Positions 28,548 to 42,800 of a stretch of 64,000 bases of DNA are shown here, piece after piece. The DNA comes from Harmothoe impar (Eukaryota; Annelida; Polychaeta; Phyllodocida; Polynoidae), in NCBI GenBank assembly GCA_947462335.1, contig OX381704.1:120338065-120402064 (forward strand), in the 5' to 3' direction. The notes under the pieces were generated by a model. That model had not been told where the DNA came from, made no database searches, and saw only the letters and a list, made by a program, of their open reading frames with translations. The position numbers were made by a program, and so were the translations under genes. Positions within the stretch are counted from its first letter, which is position 1, and each line of letters starts with the position of its first letter.

Positions 28548-28982
28548 CGTGTCAGTGGGTCAAGAGCTACAGGTAGTCGAGCCCATGTCAATATTGATTG
28601 TCTAGATTATATAACCAGTTCAATTGACTTACCTGTGGTTATGGACGGCGGCGGTATTGGTGATGACCCAGTCCTCGGTCGGACTAATATTGTATGTGAC
28701 CGAGAAGTGGGAGGTGTTCCAGTTATTAACCCACACATGTTGTATCGGCGAGATGGCGAAATATGTGACGCATTTATTGAAGAAAAGGTTGATCCCTTTA
28801 TGGTGGCAGGATCTGAGGATCTTATTGGTATTGTTTGTGATGAGGATATAGTTGTCCCAGATCTGTCTGGCAATTATAAGGTGGACTGGCTTGTTATAGG
28901 CGAATTATTCAAAAAGGTGGATGTAAATAATATTAATCTCGGAGTCGCGCGGGACCGGGTGGCCCATGGTCTGAAATGTTAG
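28548..28982 (+). pseudogene. In-frame continuation after the Gag-like stop
   Basis: After TGA at 28545-28547 the same frame stays open for 144 codons (ending RDRVAHGLKC). It is acidic and hydrophobic, with VVMDGGGIGDD and LIGIVCDEDIVVPD. I do not recognise it. It may be the truncated start of a second element ORF or a readthrough extension. There is no ATG near its start. Confidence 0.4.
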
Positions 28983-29019
28983 TGTCTACCCCTGTTGTAT
29001 TGGGATAATATTTACATAA

Positions 29020-29350
29020 ACACATCTCACAAAAAGTTATGGTATTATAGTCTTCACCCACAAACATGTACACTCCATCCACCAGGCGGTGCCATGGGCG
29101 TTTGAGTGACATGAGTATTCTTTGCTCTTTGCCTGAAGCCTATAGAAACCTCTATCGATACCCCGGGAGCCGGGACAGGTGCTACCACCAGTCGCCAGCC
29201 AGAACACAGTTCGCAGCCCCATACTCAACAGGACCCACACTATAAAATAATTAACAAACCCTGCCCCTACACATATAGAGGGTGAACGAATCATTGGTAG
29301 TCAAACTATGACCGTAAGAGAAATGCTCTACCATACTGTCATGCTAAAGC
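29020..29350 (-). repeat. Candidate tRNA-derived SINE
   Basis: The - strand begins near 29347 with GGTGCTTTAGCATGACAG, then ATGGTAGAGCA, close to a tRNA A-box and D-arm, and GTTTGACTACC as a weak B-box. A ~230-bp unrelated tail follows. Confidence 0.35.
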
Positions 29351-29956
29351 ACCAATTTCAAAAGAGGGCTGGACCAGCGGTACAGGGCTCTTGGAACGTT
29401 CCATAAAAGAAAAGGCCCTCCATTGATAGTATTGGTATTGATTTGCAGTATTTGGACATACATACTATTGAAATATGCAGCATGTAGCATTTAAATCTGA
29501 ATAAAAAGGACAGCTTGAGAGGCCCTTGAGAGACCCTTGAGTGGCCATTAAGGCATACTAACAGTGGTATACATTGCTTAGCCACATATCGTTATAGTGG
29601 TGTCGAGACCCATCAATTGGGTAGCATGACTAGATTCTTGTTCTCTTGTCACGTCACTCTGCACTTATTTATTTCAGATTTAAGCCGTAGCCACTGCATA
29701 TTTTGATAATATATAATTATGTCAGAATATATTGCATATTGATACCAATATTAATGATAGAAGGCCACAAGGAATTACGCTGGTCTTTTCTTCTAAGCAC
29801 TAATAGAATCTTGTGAATAAGTGCCTGTAGTGGGTTTAAATAAGAGCACCACAGCGCTAAATCACAACAGTACAGTACTTGTGAATGTTTGATTTATAGG
29901 TTGGTAATTCCTTAGACACAACTCTAAACATATATATTGAAGCTGGAGTGAAGATG

Positions 29957-29962
29957 TTTATT
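29957..29962 (-). terminator. Poly(A) signal of gene B
   Basis: A canonical AATAAA on the - strand lies about 50 nt after the gene B stop codon, so the 3' UTR is probably short. Confidence 0.6.
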
Positions 29963-30010
29963 TATCTTTAAAAGCGGTTTAGTCGTATAACAGTAGAACA
30001 GCTAGTGCTG

Positions 30011-30172
30011 TTATGTCTGGAGTACGGTGCCCCCGGCAGCCTGAGAGCGTCGCTGGGTGTCGGCGGCCTGTAGCAGGACCGGCCGGGCTCCAGCTGCCGC
30101 CATGTTCCGTACACTGACAGTCGACGAGCAGCGCAGGATGTCGGGGGTCGGACCTGAACCCACAACCACATT
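30011..30172 (-). CDS. Gene B exon 14: C-terminus
   Basis: Encodes NVVVGSGPTPDILRC, whose cysteine would close the hemopexin-like propeller, then an Ala/Arg/Gln-rich tail ending GGTVLQT and TAA. Acceptor ATTGCAG. The end resembles gene A. Confidence 0.8.
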   Translation of the reverse strand, partial: NVVVGSGPTPDILRCSSTVSVRNMAAAGARPVLLQAADTQRRSQAAGGTVLQT

Positions 30173-33100
30173 CTGCAATGACAACAGCAGCAATGACTGC
30201 ATGAACTATCTAATTTAAACTACTTCAAACAGTTTATTGATAGCCACCTTTAAGCAGTTTGAAGCAACTTTTAACACATTTCTGGAATTAATGCTGCTTA
30301 AAGTTGCCTCAAGAAGGCCATTAATCACCTTAATCTTTGCTTAAAGTTGCTAAAATCTAATGGTTCATGCAGTGATCAATAAGCCCAGAATCAATGGAGG
30401 GAAATTTTCTGTTTGACACAAAAAACAGTAAGGTCTAGAACCTTAGAAAACTCAAACATAGCAATGTGTATCCTCTTTTGTCTGGTTTCTTGTAAACTGC
30501 TTACATTATGTACAGCTTTATACACTTTCTATGACAAATTCCAACTACCGTAAAACATTGGTTATAAGCCAACCTTTGTTATAAGCCGAATGTGAGTTTG
30601 GGAGTAAAAATTTGGCTTATACCTAAAGTGCTTGAAATTTCTTTTCACTCTATACATGATTAGGACCTCGCCTATAAGCAGAATGGGAGTTTGGGGCTTA
30701 AAATTTTGCTTATAGTCAATAAAAACGCTAGATAAAATTCGGCTTATTACCAAGGTTTTACGGTAATTGAATCTACTCGCATTCCTCATCTTATGCATCT
30801 TAAAAAATACCATGTCATTAGGACAAACCTCAATGCAAAGATTCACATTCTGCAGAAAGATGTAGTCTCATTATGGCTTGAGCAATGACTTCCATATTTG
30901 GTTGGGCATTGGTTATATGAGGGGTTTACATACGATTTTGAGGTACGCAGAATGAACCTTAATTCCATGTGAATAAATTATGTTGTAATCAATTAAATGT
31001 ACTCACATTCCTAGTCTTCTGCATCTGTATGTACTGGCCGCCATTGAAGAAGACGATGGTCGACCTAAGCTCTACCACGGCCCCCACACCGGTACCCATG
31101 TAGGCGGCGGGGAAGACGGCCCGGTACAGGCGCTGGTTGATGGTAGAGAGCTGCATGGGCTTAGCGGGTCCTGTTGTGTCTAAGGCGCCCATGTTAACAG
31201 GAACAAAGGGGCCTGTAGCACTGTAGGTGAACTGGTAGAACACTGCAATAGGGAAGGTGTCAATGAGATGAAGCTGTTAGAGCTTTGAAGCCACAAATGT
31301 AATATATATGGGGCAAGAACCACAGATCATCGCAGGCATTCACAAAAGGGTTTCCTCAGATCTAAATGGGATATAAACCCGTCTTTGCACAGACCTGTCT
31401 AGTCCTGTGTTGTATTGGTTGTACTTGGACATTGAGGTCGTTCTATGTAATTGATATTAAATTCTGTAATATGGTTAGAATAATCTTATACATAGTATTG
31501 GAAACTCCAGAAGTGCTGTGCAATGGTGGTTGCTTAGAGTGGTAGATAACATGCGCCTCCTTTATATAATCTCAAACACAAGCTTAAAAACGGTGTGGCT
31601 CACTCTGCGCATGGCTGCTGCACTCAAGGAGGCTCGACTCACTAGGGTTGAATTCATGTATCATGAAAATGACAGGTATGACCCAAAATTATTTGTATAA
31701 GAACATAAAAAAAGGTGTTTCAGGTTGCCTGGTCTAAAAATCAAGTGTAGGTAGGTTGGATTTCTTTTCTTTAAATATTTTCCCTTTTTACTTTGGCCAA
31801 AAAAGTACCCAGAAATAAACTCGCGGACTTCAGTTACATCTCGCCAATGATGGCCTTAAATAGTTGATTGTCTAATTGACTCTGAAATAGCCCAAAAATG
31901 ACTTAAAACCTTTTCAGAATTGGATAAAAATGTCTAGGGTCGGCCCTGTTTTGCTAGGTAGGGTGGGGTAACCTGAAACTATTTTTTTATTTCATGGTGA
32001 ATACGGCCCTCCCATTGACTGAAATAACCTTCAGTGAGGAACTCTACTCGTGCACTTTGTCTATTTCTCTGGCCTAATGAGAGGCAGTGGAGGAGATACA
32101 TGCCTGTGGACCCCTGCTGCAGTATAAAGACACAGTAAGTGACCCGTGTCTGAATCCGGCATCTCAGGATGAAGGCAGCGGACGGGTTGAGGGTGCCCTC
32201 CGTGTCGAACTTGTCAGATAACAGCGACTTGTTGACAAACCTCAGTGGCAGCCTGCTGCGGGTGTAGGTGTATGTCCATATGTAGGTGCTCTATCAAAGA
32301 CATGAAATGATTTACACCTTAAGGATGGCAAGTCAATAAAAGATGACATTGGTTGTCATGATGCACCAATGTATCACTGGCGAGTTACGTGCCGGGCTGC
32401 ATTCTTGCATCATAATGACCATGGTATAAACATATCACTGTAATCTCAGTTTCAGTTTTTCAAATTAAGATATTGAGACGGTGATGCACAGACAAGACAG
32501 TGAGAGAGGGGGGAGGGAGAGAGGAGCATCCAAAAATGGAGAGGGACAGATACCAGAAATGAAGAGGAACCGAGTAACGAAAAGGCTATCCCTAATCGGG
32601 ACTATAATCAAAGGATGGTAGATTATTCTGCATTTGCTGAGTCATCACAAATACAAGTTAAAGGAAAAAGGCAGCTGAGGGTAACTTACTGACAGGAAGT
32701 AGACTTTGCCGACCCAGTAGGAGAAGTAAGAGTCTGTCATGGTAGCGACCACGTCTGTCGGTACGACCCCTGGTGCTATACTGGCAATGCTGCTGGAACC
32801 CCGGTAGTTGGCTGGGTGTACGTCTCCATAGTAGTAGGTCACAGTACTACCTGCAAGTCAAAGGAGGTTCAGTGTTACCCAGGGTTAGGTAGCTTTCACT
32901 GCAAGTGTGAATATAGAAATATCTAAGTAGAATGTACTAATATCCTCCAAGTAGGATACCCCAATGCCTTTTGTTAGAAAGCTTCATTGGAACTTTTTCT
33001 TAAACTGACTGCCATGTGGTTGAATAATACTGTTATTTCAATCTTCCTTGTATTTGTCATCATTCATTTTCAACTATTGCCTGACCTTTGATAGTAGCTA

Positions 33101-36100
33101 GTTTCGCTTACCTCTGATTGTAAAGCTATAGAAGCTCCGAAGTGCAAAGGCAGCATCTATTACGCACAGTGCTGGAAATAAAATATGTAACAAAGTCTGA
33201 TTAGTGAACCATGCAGACAAACAGAGGACAATTACAATCAAGATTATTAGTGAAGACGCATGGATGTAAACGTGGTATGGAGGTTCATTGTTCATTGTTA
33301 TATTCTTGCTCCTTGACCGTACACACCATTACACCATTGTGAAGGCTCCAAACGCAGAATATGTCATTGCATAGAGCACCGGGTGTAACTATTAATTTTA
33401 ACGAGGTACGAACACACAGTTTTTTCCCATTGTGTGTTTTTGTGGAGATTAATGTACTGTCAAAATACTTTGGAATGTTGGATATAGTTAAGGCAAAGAA
33501 AAGTAGATGAATCCTTGCACTTTCGTCATAGGGGATTTCCCTCCAGCTTTACCTTATAATAATTCTAAAAGATGTCTTCGCACATAGTGCAACTGTTGGT
33601 TTTCCAATATTATCAAACCTCGGTATGACCAGGCTCTTGTAAACAATCAGGGCTGTTTTCATCTCAATCTTTGCTTCTGTCCTTTTATGCATCTACTTTG
33701 CCATGTCTATATTTCTACTTCCTCATATAATTTGCAAACATTCAATTTTTGTCTATTTTCAATGGGAGAAGGGGATATTTAAAATCAGAGAAAATAAGAG
33801 TGATTGAAATGGATAAGAAGTTAAATATGAGTGAATTTTTTTACTCATTTTCAGGGACTTTATGGTTGGATACAAGTCCCTTGTCTCCACTATTGGCGAG
33901 GTTGTACGTGCGCGCTATTCCATGTTACCCGGTAAGGGGAGCTCCCTAGGTTCTGTCGCTATGCTGCTTGTGTACGTTGGTTACCACCTTTGTTTATGCC
34001 AGAGCGCCGCCCGGAGAGGTGGGACAGCTCGCTGCTCGCTTTAACTGTCATTTATATTGTGGAATTATTTTTTCTTTTGCTTTGTGTGGAGTCAAATATA
34101 TATTATGATAAGCAGGCAGGTTAAATCCAGCCCAAGTCCATATAATGTTTTGTGCTTATTTGATACTCCAGAATTACTGGTAGTCAATATGCTTGTCCCA
34201 TACATTGGATGTTCTAACTTTAAGTTGAAGTGACTTACTCTGACAGTTTGTGCCTGCGTAGCCACTCCGACAGGTACAGGTGTAGCTGTCCCCCTGCCCC
34301 TGGGTGCAGGTACCGCGGTTGTAGCAGGGGGTCGATGTACAAGCGGCACCAACAGCAGCTGCAATATGTGTTAACAACCATTATTCTGTCAATAAAATAA
34401 GGTTTCCAGTTTGTTCGATGAATAGAAACTGGTTCAAATGAGTTGCTTCTACAAGGGTAACCTTTAGAATGTGACAGTTTTAAATTGACAATATTATAAC
34501 CAGTAAGGAAGTAACCGGTTCAAATTCATACATACATATAAATATGTGACTACGCAGAGAAGAAGATCTCTCTGGGAGGGAATTGGTAATTAAAGTTAGT
34601 GTTGTAATGTTTTAAATGAGTTTTTTTTTTCTTCAGGCATCAGCGGGCAGGCAAAGAGATTGTTTATTCTACTAGTGATTTACAGACAAGTGATGGAGGG
34701 CACGTGCAGCATTCCAGCCTTAAAACTGTATAAATGAGTGATAATTGCTGATAACCCTAAGCAACTCTCTCAGGAGGAGAGAATTCTGATCCGGTATGGT
34801 TTTGTCAAGGAAAATGAAACTTATCTCTATGTTTCTGCATTACTACTATTAGTAATATAATTGCACTGTTTAATTGATATGTATAAGTCGCATACCATGA
34901 GACATATATTGGTCTAATGATATGCCAATTGCTAGTTGATTATCATAACGTATATTCTCTTCTGGCAATCTAGAGTATGCAGTTTAACTGCCTAACACAT
35001 GTACTCATTGGACTCTTATACCAAACCAAGGAGATCACATGTAACTTTTTTGATTGTTGTATATTGAAAATCATCTATGAATAAATACGCATTACAAAAT
35101 CAAAAAACAACATGAAGCAGCCTTACCCTCACAGTTGGTGCCTCCGTACCCGGCGGGGCAGTGACAGGAGTACATGTTGAGTGTGTCTGTACACGTGCCA
35201 CCATTGACACACGGGCTGGACGCACACTCATCAAAGTCCGCTGAGGAACAAGTCGTTAAGTCAGAGGTATATCAGAAAATTGAACGACTGTATAGTTTTT
35301 TTAAGAGAAAGGAAAGTTTAAAAGACCCGCCTGCCAATAAAAAAAACATTTTTCATATAAGTTTTATGGCATCAAAGTTATCATGTGGCCTGAGAAAAAG
35401 TAGGAAAGAAGGTGTCTGCAGGGTGAATAATGGCAATATGACAAAAAATATAAGGCATGACATTTTTTTCTTTACTTGTGTGCCACACCATACTAGCTGT
35501 ACTGTGTTTTTTTTTGGCCCAACTTTAGATGAATACATAGACTCAGAGTCCAATTAAGTATAATATAACTAATAATGTGTGTCACGTGTAATGTGCGCTA
35601 TTTGTATATACTGTGTAACATGAGTTATGAGTGACCTACTTTCACAGTTATCCCCGCTGTAACCCGGTACACACACACACTCGTAGGTCCCGGTACCACC
35701 GACTGCCACACACCCACCTCCATTCTGACACGGCGACGAGGCACACTCAGCATTAACTGGACATAAACACAACACAATTAGATAATAAACTTTATTTATA
35801 TGTATTATATCACTGCATTCTTTTATACATTCACTGCAAACAAAAATGTTGGTTAGTTAATGATTCATTATAGGTATCAACCTCTTCTGTAATTCAATGG
35901 AAGCAAATGTGTTAGTATTTATACATTCTTTTTTTTTTTAATTTGCGGAATGAAAACCTTGCAAATTGAAATTGATTCTTCTGAAGCTTTGCATTAGCTT
36001 GTAGTAAGCTCTCTGAAATATGCGAGGCTGACCCAACAAAGATATAAACTAAAATATTAAAATTTCTGTTAAATGTGTCTGGTAGGTTCTTAGATAACAA

Positions 36101-36817
36101 TGCTACTGTAGGGGATATTTCAGATTAAAAACTATAGCTATAGCTATATTCAATCATTTTCACATGCATCATGTCTCTCTCCCCATTATTCGCAGGTGAT
36201 GGAATACATGTAATAGGTAAATTTGACCCAAAGGTATAATAATCATTTCAAAGACTCAAATTAATTAGATTAGATGTCAAGATACTGACCTCCATATATG
36301 GATTGTATGCCCTTGATATCATCGTCGGTTAGTAAAGGAGCCGCTGCACCAGTGTAATATGGGAACATGATAGCATAACCAACTTGTGTGTGGGCCAGTC
36401 CAATCGCATGACCGATCTCATGGATGGCCACCCAAGGCAAACTTATATCTGGAAGGGCTAAAGACAGAATAATGTTAGGTAAGCCATCAACATATCAAAT
36501 CATTATCAGTCTAGCAGAGAAAAAATGTCCCTAGTGATTGGTTTTGATTCATTTGGACAGCCCTGTTGACTTGCTCTCTGGCACTGCATCTACTGATCGT
36601 GACTGCCAAGGGGCTAAGTACTAGGCTGTCCAGGGAGTCAATCAAAAGTGCATTATACTAGGGGATAATCCAAAGCAGCATTTTAAGCATAAACAAGACA
36701 TTTTGATCAAACTAAATATCTAGGGATCTACATGATATGAATGATTTAGCAACTCAAGTATGCTCTGAATGAACTCACTGGTCCATTTTTGAAAGTATTT
36801 GAAAATATTGAGTTCTA

Positions 36818-36879
<62 letters not shown>

Positions 36880-39800
36880 TCTATATATGTATATATATAT
36901 GTATCCAGATATAACCACTTTAAGACACAACAAGTTGAGCTTACCTGGTGAACCAGACACTACCCAGTTCTCATACTCGTCAAAGTATATATCACCAGCT
37001 GAGCCGGCCCCGTTACCATTATAGGGGTAGTAGGCATAGCCTAGTATGTCAAATGGGCCATCGCCGTAGGCAAACTGAATCTCCATCTGTGCACTCGTAA
37101 AGATTCTCCTGAAACGTATATTTCCCGCATTCTGCCATTGCTGATAAGGGAAAAAAACAAACCTTTAAAGCTTGAATGTTTGGACGGTGATTCCTAATGA
37201 CCACAACTTGAACTAATTTAAAGCTTTTTTTTGAGTCAGAGTGTATTTTATTTGTCCTCAATAACTTGCAAAACCGAAGTGGAAAGGACAAGCGAATATG
37301 TAAAGTAGTAGAGAGAAAGATGTTTATACAAATAGTTTTTGATTCTAGTTTATATCTAATTTTTCAGGATTGCTGTGTCTTAATGTGTGGCCAATGGCCT
37401 TGATAATCAAAACCTTGGTAACAACAGATGTTTTTATGATGTAATGACCCTATGGGTCTCCTACTTTATGTTGGAGGTTGTTCAGATATAGATCAAATAT
37501 GCTGACCAGTTACAGCCTGTGTGGTACCTTAGAGCATGCTGCCCAGTTACAGCCTGTGTGGTGGAAGCATGCTGCCCAGTTACAGCCTGTGTGGTGGAAG
37601 CATGCTGCCCAGTTACAGCCTGTGTGGTACCTGGAAACATGCTGCCCAGTTACAGCCTGTAAAGTACCTGGAAGCATGCTGCCCAGTTACAGCCTGTGTG
37701 GTGGAAGCATGCTGCCCAGTTACAGCTTGTACCTGGAAGCATGCTGCCCAGTTACAGCCTGTGTGGTACCTGGAAGCATGCTACCCAGTTACAGCCTGTG
37801 TGGTGCCTGGAAGCATGCTGCCCAGTTACAGCCTCTGAGGTGGAAGCATGCTGCCCAGTTACAGCTTGTACCTGGAAGCATGCTGCCTAGTTACAGCCTG
37901 TACCTGGAAGCATGCTGCCCAGTTACAGCCTGTGTGGTACCTGGAAGCATGCTGCCAAGTTACAGCCTGTGAGGTACCTAGAAGCATGCTGCCCAGTTAC
38001 AGCCTGTGTTGTACCTGGGAGCATGCTGCCCAGTTACAGCCTGTACCTGGAAGCATGCTGCCCAGTTACAGCCTGTGTGGTACCTGGAAGCATGCTACCC
38101 AGTTACAGCCTGTGTGGTGCCTGGAAGCATGCTGCCCAGTTACAGCCTCTGAGGTGGAAGCATGCTGCCCAGTTACAGCCTGTGTGGTGGAAGCATGCTG
38201 CCCAGTTACAGCCTGTGTGGTGGAAGCATGCTGCCCAGTTACAGCCTGTGTGGTACCTGGAAGCATGCTACCCAGTTACAGCCTGTACCTGGAAGCATGC
38301 TGCCCAGTTACAGCCAGTGTGGTACCTGGAAGAATGCTGCCAAGTTACAGCATGTGAGACACCTGGAAGCATGCTGCCCAGTTACAGCCTGTACCTGGAA
38401 GCATGCTGCCCAGTTACAGCCTGTGTGGTGGAAGCATGCTGCCCAGTTACAGCCTGTACCTGAAAGCATGCTGCCTAGTTACAGCCTGTGTGGTGGAAGC
38501 ATGCTGCCCAGTTACAGCCTGTGTGGTACCTGTAAGCATGCTGCCCAGTTACAGCCTCTGAGGTGGAAGCATGCTGCCCAGTTACAGCCTGTTTGGTACC
38601 TGGAAGCATGCTGTCCAGTTACAGCCTGTGTGGTGGAAGCATACTGCCCAGTTACAGCCTGTGTGGTGGAAGCATGCTGCCCAGTTACAGCCTGTACCTG
38701 AAAGCATGCTGCCTAGTTACAGCCTGTGTGGTGGAAGCATACTGCCCAGTTACAGCCTGTGTGGTGGAAGCATGCTGCCCAGTTACTGTGTGGTACCTGA
38801 AAGCATGCTGCCTAGTTACAGCCTGTGTGGTGGAAGCATGCTGCCCAGTTACAGCCTGTGTGGTGGAAGCATGCTGCCCAGTTACAGCCTGTGTGGTGGA
38901 AGCATGCTGCCCAGTTACAGCCTGTGTGGTACCTGGAAGCATGCTACCCAGTTACAGCCTGTGTTGTACCTGGAAGCATGCTGCCCAGTTACAGCCTGTG
39001 AGTCGGAAGTATGCTGCCCAGTTACAGTCTGTTTGGTGGAAGCTACTGCCCAGTTACAGCCTGTGTGGTACCTGTAACCATGCTGCCCAGTTACAGCCTG
39101 TGAGGTACCTGTAAGCATGCTGCCCAGTTACAGCCTGTACCTGGAAGCATGCTGCCCAGTGACAGCCTGTACCTGGAAGCAAGCTGCCCAGTTACAGCCT
39201 GTGTGGTACCTGGAAGCATGCTGCCCAGTTACAGCCTGTGTGGTACCTGGAAGCATGCTGCCCAGTTACAGCCTGTGTGATGGAAGCATGCTGCCCAGTT
39301 ACAGCCTCTGAGGTGGAATAATGCTGCCCAGTTACAGCCTGTGTGGTATCTGGAAGCATGCTGCCTAGTTACAGCCTGTGTGGTACCTGGAAGCATGCTG
39401 CCCAGTTACAGCCTGTACCTGGAAGCATGCTGCCCAGTTAGAGCCTGTTATGTACCTGGAAGCATGCTGCCCAGTTACAGCCTGTGAGGTACCTGTAAGC
39501 ATGCTGCCCAGTTACAGCCTGTACCTGGAAGCATGCTGCCCAGTGACAGCCTGTACCTGGAAGCATGCTGCCTAGTTACAGCCTGCGTGGTACCTGGAAG
39601 CATGCTGCCCAGTTACAGCCTGTGTGGTGGAAGCATGCTGCCCAGTTACAGCCTGTGTGGTGGAAGCATGCTGCCCAGTTACAGCCTGTACCTGGAAGCA
39701 TGCTGCCCAGTTACAGCCAGTGTGGTACCTGGAAGCATGCTGCCCAGTTACAGCCTGTGTGGTGGAAGCATGCTGCCCAGTTACAGCCTGTACCTGGAAG

Positions 39801-42800
39801 CATGCTGCCCAGTTACAGCCTGTGTGGTACCTGGAAGCATGCTGCCCAGTTACAGCGTGTACCTAAAAGCATGCTGCCCAGTTACAGCCTGTGTGGTGGA
39901 AGCATGCTGCCCAGTTACAGCCTGTACCTGAAAGCATGCTGCCTAGTTACAGCCTGTGTGGTGGAAGCATGCTGCCCAGTTACAGCCTGTGTGGTGGAAG
40001 CATGCTGCCCAGGTACAGCCTGTGTGGTACCTGTAAGCATGCTGCCCAGTTACAGCCTATGTGGTACCTGGAAGCATGCTGCCCAGTTACAGCCTGTGTG
40101 GTGGAAGCATGCTGCCTAGTTACAGCCTGTGTGGTGGAAGCATGCTGCCCAGTTACAGCCTGTGTGGTGGAAGCATGCTGCCCAGTTACAGCCTGTACCT
40201 GTAAGCATGCTGCCCAGTTACAGCCTGTGTGGTGGAAGCATGCTGCCCAGTTACAGCCTGTACCTGTAAGCATGCTGCCCAGTTACAGCCTGTGTGGTAC
40301 CTGGAAGCATGCTGCCCAGTTACAGCCTGTACCTGTAAGCATGCTGCCCAGTTACAGCCTGTGAGGTACCTGGAAGCATGCTGCCCAGTTACAGCCTGTG
40401 TAGTACATGGAAGCATGCTGCCCAGTTACAGCCTGTGTTGTACCTGGAAGCATGCTGCCCAGTTACAACCTGTGTTGTACCTGGAAGCATGCTTCCCAGT
40501 TACTGCCTGTGTGGTGGAAGCATGCTGCCCAGTTTCAGCCTACATGGTACCTGAAAGCATGCTTCCCAGTTACAGCCTGTGTGGTACCTGGAAGCATGCT
40601 GCCCAGTTACAGCCTGTGTTGTACCTGGAAGCATGCTGCCCAGTTACAACCTGTGTGGTACCTGGAAGCATGCTGCCCAGTTACAGCCCATGTGGTGCCT
40701 GGAAGCATGCTGCCCAGTTACAGCCTGTGTGCTGGAAGCATGCTGCCCAGTTACAGCCTGTGTTGTACCTGGAAGCATGCTGCCCAGTTACAGCCTGTGT
40801 GGTACCTGGAAGCATGCTGCCCAGTTACAGCCTTTACCTGGAAGCCTGCTGCCCAGTTACAGCCTGTGTGGTACCTGGAAGCATGCTGCCCAGTTACAGC
40901 CTGTGAGGTACCTGGAAGCATGCTGCCCAGTTACAGCCTGTACCTGGAAGCATGCTGCCCAGTTACAGCCTGTGTTGTACCTGGAAGCATGCTGCCCAGT
41001 TACAGCCTGTGTGGTACCTGGAAGCATGCTGCCCAGTTTCAGCCTGTACCTGGAAGCATGCTGCCCAGTTACAGCCTGGGTGGTACCTGGAAGCATGCTG
41101 CCCAGTTACAGCCTGTGTGGTACCTTGAAGCATGCTGCCCAGTTACAGCCTGTGTGGTACCTGGAAGCATGCTGCCCAGTTACAGCCTGTGTGGTGGAAG
41201 CATGCTGCCCAGTTACAGCCTGTGTGGTGATAGCATGCTGCCCTGTTACAGCCTGTGTGGAGGAAGCATGCTGCCCAGTTACAGCCTGTGTTGTACCTGG
41301 AAGCATGCTGCCCAGTTACAGCCTGTGTGGTACCTGGAAGCATGCTGCCCAGTTTCAGCCTGTACCTGGAAGCATGCTGCCCAGTTACAGCCTGGGTGGT
41401 ACCTGGAAGCATGCTGCCCAGTTACAGCCTGTGTGGTACCTTGAAGCATGCTGCCCAGTTACAGCCTGTGTGGTACCTGGAAGCATGCTGCCCAGTTACA
41501 GCCTGTGTGGTGGAAGCATGCTGCCCAGTTACAGCCTGTGTGGTGATAGCATGCTGCCCTGTTACAGCCTGTGTGGAGGAAGCATGCTGCCCAGTTACAG
41601 CCTGTGTTGTGATAGCATGCTGCCCAGTTACAGCCTGTGTGGTGGAAGCATGCTGCCCAGTTACAGCCTGTGTGGTGGAAGCATGCTGCCCAGTTACAGC
41701 CTGTGTGGTGGAAGCATGCTGCCCAGTTACAGCCTGTGTGGAACCTGGAAGCATGCTGCCCAGTTACAGCCTGTACCTGGAAGCATGCTGCCCAGTTACA
41801 GCCTTTACCTGGAAGCATGCTGCCCAGTTACAGCCTGTACCTGGAAGCATGCTGCCCAGTTACAGCCTGTGTGCTGGAAGCATGCTGCCCAGTTACAGCC
41901 TGTGTTGTACCTGGAAGCATGCTGCCCAGTTACAGCCTGTGTGGTACCTGGAAGCATGCTGCCCAGTTACAGCCTGTGAGGTACCTGGAAGCATGCTGCC
42001 CAGTTACAGCCTGTGTGGTACCTGGAAGCATGCTGCCCAGTTACAGCCTGTGTGGTGCCTGGAAGCATGCTGCCCAGTTACAGCCTTTACCTGGAAGCAT
42101 GCTGCCCAGTTACAGCCTGTACCTGGAAGCATGCTGCCCAGTTACAGCCTGTGTGGTACCTGGAAGCATGCTGCCCAGTTACAGCCTTTACCTGGAAGCA
42201 TGCTGCCCAGTTACAGCCTGTACCTGGAAGCATGCTGCCCAGTTACAGCCTCTGAGGTGGAATCATGCTGCCCAGTTACAGCCTGTGTGGTGCCTTAAAG
42301 CATGCTGCCCAGTTACAGCCTCTGAGGTGGAATAATGCTGCCCAGTTACAGCCTGTGTGGTACCTGGAAGCATGCTGCCCAGTTACAGCCTGTGTGGTGG
42401 AAGCATGCTGCCCAGTTACAGCCTGTGAGGTACCTGGAAGCATGCTGCCAAGTTACAGCCTGTGAGGTACCTGGAAGCATGCTGCCCAGTTACAGCCTGT
42501 GTGGTGGAAGCATGCTGCCCAGTTACAGCCTGTACCTGGAAGCATGCTGCCCAGTTACAGCCTGTGTGTTACCTGGAAGCATGCTGCCCAGTTACAGCCT
42601 GTGTGTTACCTGGAAGCATGCTGCCCAGTTACAGCCCAGTTACAGCCTGTGTGGTGGAAGCATGCTGCCCAGTTACAGCCTGTACCTGGAAGCATGCTGC
42701 CCAGTTACAGCCTGTGTGGTGGAAGCATGCTGCCCAGTTACAGTCTGTATGGTACCTGGAAGCATGCTGCCCAGTTACAGTCTGTGTGGTGTAAGCATGC

